This document shows, in pieces, positions 58,746 to 64,000 of a stretch of 64,000 bases of DNA. The DNA lies in assembly GCA_028023455.1 (NCBI GenBank), contig JAQFVV010000027.1, positions 9,485,845-9,549,844 on the forward strand. Reading direction: 5' to 3'. Each line of letters opens with the position of its first letter. Positions within the stretch are counted from its first letter, which is position 1. The stretch comes from Epiperipatus broadwayi. Its lineage: Eukaryota > Onychophora > Udeonychophora > Euonychophora > Peripatidae. Position numbers and translations under genes: made by a program. Under the pieces are notes generated by a model, which was given only the letters and a program-made list of their open reading frames with translations, ran no database searches and was not told the origin of the DNA.

Positions 58746-58919
58746 GAGTAGATATTAGATAGGGATTTTATGCCCAAATTTTTTTGCATCCATTGGTTAC
58801 TCTGGCTTATAGTGAGTGATACTACTGTATGGAAAGTTTGGTCTCTGTTTTAACAGCTTGTGCAAGCATAGGAAATGGTGATCATATGATATTTAATGTT
58901 TTAAGAAAAGTTCTTGGTT

Positions 58920-59970
58920 TTTACTTTTGATTCAAATTTAAAATTCCACAGTCAACCCTTTATCGCATCTTGATCCCTGATTCATTAAAATGCCGTAAAC
59001 ATTTCCACAGATACCTGTCATAAAAATCGAAATCTTGGCAGACATTAAGTTTTCATTTCAAATGCCAGGTTTTTTGTTTATGGTAGTAACACCTCTTTAT
59101 TACATCCATTTTGGTATCTTTATTTAAATATGTAAACAATTGGCTCAGTAGTAAGAATAGCTTCAGATAATCAAAGTAATTCCAATCAATTTCTGATCAA
59201 ATAAAGTGAAAAAGATGAGATCGATTAACCTGGCTATTGAATGGAATTACTATGTTTTGCCATCTTGGTGTCCAAATTTTGCTCGATTTCAAAATCAGAT
59301 GGCTCTTCTTAAGAAAAATCGTTGGGGAGTAATTTCCTGGATAAATTTCTGATGAGAAATGTGAAGAAAAAATGAGAAATAAAACAAACAAACAAACAAA
59401 AAAAGAATCTGATCAATTTAATTGAACTTCTACATTTTTAGTTTTTTTTAGTGATAGTGATTTAAAAAATAAGATGATATACTTGATAGTTTGCCTCTCC
59501 ATGGCCTGGTATTTTCATCTGTGTAAGGCTTAGTGGTTTCTTCAGAATATTGGAGATTTTTCAATCATAGTTAATTTTTTTTGTTTAGACAGCCAACATA
59601 ATTAATTATCCATTATTTTTCATTATATGGGTACCGAGTTATTCTTAGCTTAGAGATCAAGATTCTAGAATATTTAAATTGGGCAAATAAATGTCGTGTT
59701 TTGGTTGCAAGAGAAACATAATTGTAATATCATATTCCTTTCATTGCTGGTGAGGGAGTTATCATCATTATTAGAAAGGCAAGGGTTTATCTTTATCCCC
59801 TAACAGAAAGGAATAAACTATTGGGTATGACAACAAAATTGAAAAATAAGGGCTTTGAATATGCCATCATCAAATTTTCAATGATAGGGATCTCTGAAGA
59901 ATTGAAGAGTGGAAAAAATAGAAGCCTGTCCATTAAAGCTTGAAGATTTGCTATCTTAATGTAAACAAAG
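58920..59970. other. AT-rich stretch, nothing recognised
   Basis: Minus-strand frame at 59197-59391 has no motif. Confidence 0.4.
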
Positions 59971-59974
59971 CTCT

Positions 59975-60080
59975 GATTATATATATATGGGAGATAATGA
60001 TCCGGACCAACTGATGAGTGCTGTTTCATCATGTAATATATATATATTGGAGATTGTTTATCTTTTTCACATGTGGATGT
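59975..60080 (+). repeat. Family 1 hammerhead repeat, short copy
   Basis: Consists of little more than the hammerhead plus the following TCTTTTTCACATGTGGATGTG block shared with other family 1 copies. Confidence 0.65.
59993..60062 (+). ncRNA. Hammerhead ribozyme, family 1, GAAA changed
   Basis: Outer stem I GAUAAUGAUC (59993-60002) pairs GAUUGUUUAUC (60052-60062) at ten positions with one bulge; inner CCAA pairs UUGG. Core CUGAUGA (60011-60017) is intact, but GAAA reads GUAA and stem III is a UA run. The well-kept long stem I is strong evidence for the fold; activity is doubtful. Confidence 0.7.
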
Positions 60081-60294
60081 GAAAGGATCTAGAAGTCTGG
60101 GTACAAATATCTTTTAATTATTTAGAAAATATTAAGTGCTTATAAGCATCGTCAAAAAAATAATCTGATTGGGGGCGAGGATAAATTCAATTTTTTTAGG
60201 AAAGGGATGATATTTGATATTATTTTTGAAGAATTATTATTTAAATGAGGTATTTATAGCCAATTATGTTTCAGCTGTTTTTTTTTTTCATTAA

Positions 60295-60730
60295 TGGTAG
60301 AACAAGATCAGCAATCTGCTCTAGTTCCATCTATAATAAGGTTGAGTAATCCATGATCAGCCATAACTGCATAATTGAACTCTAAGCTTCACTGATAAAG
60401 GGAAAGCCAGAATTGCTTTACGAATGCAGTATCATCTGGTGATCTGTGATGAGTCAATCTTACTATAGATGGGGACTAGAATAGAAGCTGTTCACTCTTC
60501 AAATCCTTGATCAGAAATAAGGGTATTTGTTTCAGCTTTAATTCATAGTCTTCACTAAATGAAAGCAAAAATCAGAAACTGGTCAATCTTAAAATGGAGA
60601 TTTATAGTACTGTACCATTTGGTGTCCATTGTTTTTCCCAAACTTACAATAGATGGCTTTAGAGTAGGGTGATATAACTGATCTTGAAATATACGAATAA
60701 GCATATGAATGGTCATGTGATCTTGTTTTT
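60295..60730. repeat. Decayed family 2 repeat
   Basis: Contains CUUCACUGAUAAAGGGAAAG (60389) and CUUCACUAAAUGAAAG...AUCAGAAACUGGUC (60548-60588), both worn hammerheads, with flank GGTCATGTGATC (60714-60725) recalling the end of other family 2 units. Too diverged for exact borders. Confidence 0.45.
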
Positions 60731-60739
60731 GTTAAATAT

Positions 60740-62150
60740 ACTACCTTTTATACTCTTAATGCCAAAATACTAAGCTGGAATCTTTGTCACACCTTAATAG
60801 CTTTTCGGTATTTGTCATCGAGTCCCTGCAATCTATAAAAACGTTTCTAATACCTTCTTGACCATTTTTGATATAAAATAAACAAAACTAAAACAAACAA
60901 ATTGTGGCAGTGATCATGGAGAACTTGAGCCCATAATTAAAAATTCTATTAGTATGTCATTTTAATAAATGTTGTAAAGAAAATAATCATTGTATATCCC
61001 TTTTCTGTAACATTCACAGTATGTCCCATCGAAAAGCTGACTTGTCCTATCTCCAACATTTACCTATGGTATCATCTTTGAATGAACATGTTACATAAAT
61101 AATTCTTAGCTATTTACCACAAAAATTTTAAAGAATTGATGTGTTTGGATCATAAGCTGAACGTGAAATACAGAAGTATTATATACCCTTACAGATCATC
61201 TTCAACTTCTCCTAACCATCATGAAATTTTGCAAACTATTTGATAATGTTTTGTAATTTCATGACTTCACTGCTGTACACAGTTTAAATATTTCAAATGT
61301 GTCAATAGCAGTTTTTTCCAATTTAAAACAAAATTAATGTTAGTTCATTGTTTCACTATAGCCTAAGATATGAAAACATAAATTTCATTTTGCGATTCAG
61401 ACACTGAAATGCTTTAAATTTTTTAGTGTTATAGGTAAACTATGTTGCTACATAACATATGTATTGATTCAAAGATGGCGCTGCAAATAGCTTAGAGAGG
61501 GATCCAATCATCTTTGTATTGCTGACTGCAATCTATCCATTGATAACTATTTTATTTTTATATTAATGTTGAAAGTAACAGTAAATTTGGTTTGGGGGGG
61601 GGGTATTTTTTATTATTCAAATTTTGTAAAAATTTGATCAGTGTCTGTTGGTTTTAAGTGTTGTAGTTCATTCATTGATGATGCTGAATACTTATGATAT
61701 ATTCTTTTAAGCTGCGTATTAATACCTCCGTCATATGTACATATGTTAAATTCTCTACCTGAATGCAAGGTGGAGTAACTTAAGCAATAAGGTACTATGT
61801 CTAAGATAATACTTGTCATCAGTGCTATAGGTTGCCATATCGTTACGTAAAACTATCCTAACTAGGGCCAACATTTTACAGTAATACACAGTTTTTTCAC
61901 CTACGAGTTCTCATGATGTACAGTGCTTATTAACTATTATTCAATTTTTGTATAAAATACAGTATGCAATTGATAAATAATATTCAACATTTTTTTAATA
62001 TAATACTATCATCATCATCATTTTTAATTGTTACTGATCCACTGCAGGATCTTATCTTTTCTCCACATCATACTAACAAAGTTTTTTTACTTCATTCAGC
62101 CATCTCACATGATCTTTTTTTAGATCTTTTAAAATCTCTTGAGACAACTT
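60740..62150. other. AT-rich stretch, nothing recognised
   Basis: Includes an eight-to-nine G run near 61593; no gene. Confidence 0.4.
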
Positions 62151-62159
62151 AAAAGTTCA

Positions 62160-63155
62160 TCTATCCATTTATCGCTTCTTCTAGCAACATATCCAGTCCA
62201 GCTCCATTTTGTTCTCTTAATTCTTTCATATATATTAACGATACTTACTTATTCTCTCACTTGAGTATTATGCTTTTGTTTTTTTATTATTATTCCCAAA
62301 ATGCATCTCTCCAGACTTCTTTAAGTGTCAGAAATTTCTGTACTGTTTTTTTTTTTTTAAGTATCTAAGTTTTAGGTCTATAAATAAGAACTGGTAAAAC
62401 ACACTAAAAAACTTTTCAAACACAGTTATTTTTTCTTTTAGTGCAAAGTTATTTCTAGCATAAGCATTCCATCCAAGTTTAATTCTATGACTAATTTCAT
62501 CCACTATGAGCTCTATATATAACATTTGTAAACACAAGCTTATTAAATTAGGTCATGTGACATCTGACTTGATTTTTTTTTTTTTGTAACTATGTTTTTA
62601 TGTGTATTAATAATCTGAACAAGGTATTTTTAGTTTGATAACTTCTTTTAATTCATGATTATCAATCTCTTTTTGATAAGAAAATCCATTGAATATTACT
62701 TTAGTGTTTTTAGAATTATCTTTAGACTTATCTTTTTAGTTTCATCTGATAACTCTTCCTGGAACTCTACAATTACATTATCTGCAAAATCTATACGACT
62801 TAAGTAATCACATGTTTTTATTTCCTTAGCTTTCCATTTTAATCCATAAAATACTTCTTGTATAACTGCTGCAAAAAATTTTGAAATATGAATCAACTTC
62901 TCTCACAGCCATATTAGTATTAATCTTCTTAGTGTTGTCTTGTAATCTATTATTTGCTATTGAGTTTTGATAAATATTTTCACAGTATACTACTCCAGAG
63001 CTATATCTTGCTGATTCAAAGTTTCTAATCGCTGTGAAACTTATTGAATCATTCCAAAATATTAATGGCAACTCGTGTTCATTGGCTCTTTCTATAACTT
63101 CTCTTAAATACTTGCATGTGATTGACTGGACTGTAATTTCTAATATCTTCATTTT
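62160..63155 (-). pseudogene. RTE/Jockey-type LINE reverse transcriptase remnant
   Basis: On the minus strand, in order: YLREVIERANEHELPLIF (palm start), YCENIYQNSIANNRLQ, FFAAVIQEVFYGLKWK, YLSRIDFADNVIVEFQEEL (the F-A-D-D box, here FADN), KKISLKIILKTLK, then DEISHRIKLGWNAYARNNFA (thumb). Spacing matches LINE reverse transcriptases in which the FADD box is followed by a GLKMN-like motif and an EI-RRI-LGW-A thumb. The second catalytic Asp is replaced and stops separate the pieces, so it is dead. Confidence 0.75.
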
Positions 63156-63159
63156 TTAC

Positions 63160-64000
63160 GGACTGTAAAAGAAATTCAAAATTTAAATAGTGCTTACCTT
63201 AATGAGACTTCTGAATCCATTTTGCTTTCATTAATGTTTGGGTTAAGCAAAATATTTTTTAAATTGGTATCAGTCAAGCAGGTCCTTACTTTTTATCAAT
63301 TTCATTGATGAAAATAATTTTCATGATTCATTCTGGATTTGTTCTTAAAATTAGACAAATGTGACATTTCTTATAGAATTCACACAAAACAATTTTTTTT
63401 AAATTTGACTCACTGAATTGAAATTTTTGTTACATTTTTTTTTTTTTTTACTATTATTTTTCAAGATCCAGTCTTTTTATTTTGATAATCAAATTAGAGG
63501 TTCAGTGTGCCAATTTGCAGCATAAATTATAAGTGGGCAGGCCTGTTTCATGCAGGGTATGCAATGCATTTTGGGTGGCACAAATAATTCGCCTTAATAA
63601 CAAATTGAAATCAATAGATAATCAAAAGAATAATAAAAAAACGGATGCTTCAATATTTGATTTTGCTGATGTTAATTGATTATTTTATTATAGGTGTTAT
63701 TTATGTGCTAGTATTGTTTTATCAGTTAAACTAGATCTATGATTATATATCTGTGTTGTTTTCGAGACAGACAACATTATTGTATTTGGAGCTGTTTCAT
63801 TGATTCTTTTATTTTACATATAATATACAGCCAATATTATAGTCTAATTAACAAACATTAGAAATTTATGCTACATATTGCTGCGGACAGCCATCTAGCT
63901 AGAAAAATTAATTCATTAATTAACCTTACCCTAGAATTAGATCAAATCAAATAAAAGCAACATAATTTTGTACTCAGGTGACACAAACCCATGGAACAGA
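63160..64000. other. Intronic sequence to window end, nothing recognised
   Basis: The last bases contain a plausible acceptor (gtactcag at ~63978) but the following sequence does not continue PHGDH in frame. Confidence 0.4.

Larger units (their letters stand above)
57987..58915. repeat. Family 2 retrozyme-like palindrome with a partial dimer
   Basis: Left arm minus, right arm plus, meeting near 58500. The left arm repeats with a 447 bp period (TAAAACAGAGGCAAA at 57986 and 58433). Each arm has one hammerhead. It contains AATCAATGGATGCAAGAAGG and GACAGGATTGGTATTAAACC, shared with 51545-52695. Confidence 0.85.
30993..64000 (+). other. PHGDH intron 2, incomplete (more than 33 kb)
   Basis: No sequence resembling PHGDH exon 3 is seen to the window end, so everything after 30992 is assigned to intron 2 if the gene is intact. 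It is a repeat-rich region, described entry by entry. Confidence 0.7.

Noticed and set aside
63978-64000. PHGDH exon 3 start at the window end
   Set aside because: An acceptor-like AG exists, but joining to exon 2 gives a stop at once, and the residues do not match the expected NTPxGN sequence.

Overview
The window is nuclear DNA from an animal, most likely an invertebrate with a large, AT-rich, repeat-laden genome. Evidence: spliced coding exons with GT-AG borders, introns of tens of kilobases, and decayed mariner, hAT, ISXO2/Merlin-like, LINE, Penelope-like and LTR elements. I cannot choose confidently between, for example, a chelicerate and a mollusc. There is no bacterial-style gene content, and nearly all open frames are non-coding.

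The only host gene I recognise is the 5' part of D-3-phosphoglycerate dehydrogenase (PHGDH, serine biosynthesis), + strand. Its compact promoter carries a perfect CRE/ATF palindrome at 15817-15824. Exon 1 is 15934-16080, intron 1 is 14.8 kb, exon 2 is 30841-30992, and intron 2 runs past the window end (more than 33 kb). A GC-richer open stretch at 37-252 may be the last exon of another, upstream gene.

Layout: 652-9112, three tandem copies of a ~3.1 kb repeat; 9205-9690, a Penelope-like element remnant; 10.4-15.5 kb, SINE, LINE and ribozyme-bearing repeats; 15.8-31.0 kb, PHGDH exons 1-2 with an intron full of fossils; 31.2-64.0 kb, intron 2. Intron 2 holds a hAT MITE with its target duplication, a TIR element with an intact but truncated ISXO2-like transposase frame, a ~10 kb LTR-type insertion with three 2.3 kb repeats and a 500-N assembly gap, an old LTR-like pair interrupted by these insertions, and decayed LINE fragments.

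The most interesting content is a set of hammerhead self-cleaving ribozyme motifs. Two unrelated repeat families carry type I hammerheads in the retrozyme manner: short monomers (about 458/447 bp in one family, about 345/255 bp in the other), partial tandem dimers, and frequent head-to-head palindromes. At least four copies of family 2 keep the whole catalytic core, the cleavage triplet GUC and both segments of stem I. Family 1 is more decayed but its long stem I is still recognisable. Hammerhead-like cores also occur in a tRNA-SINE and in inverted repeats flanking a Penelope-like coding remnant. This fits the known pairing of Penelope-like elements (possible source of reverse transcriptase) with hammerhead-bearing non-autonomous elements.
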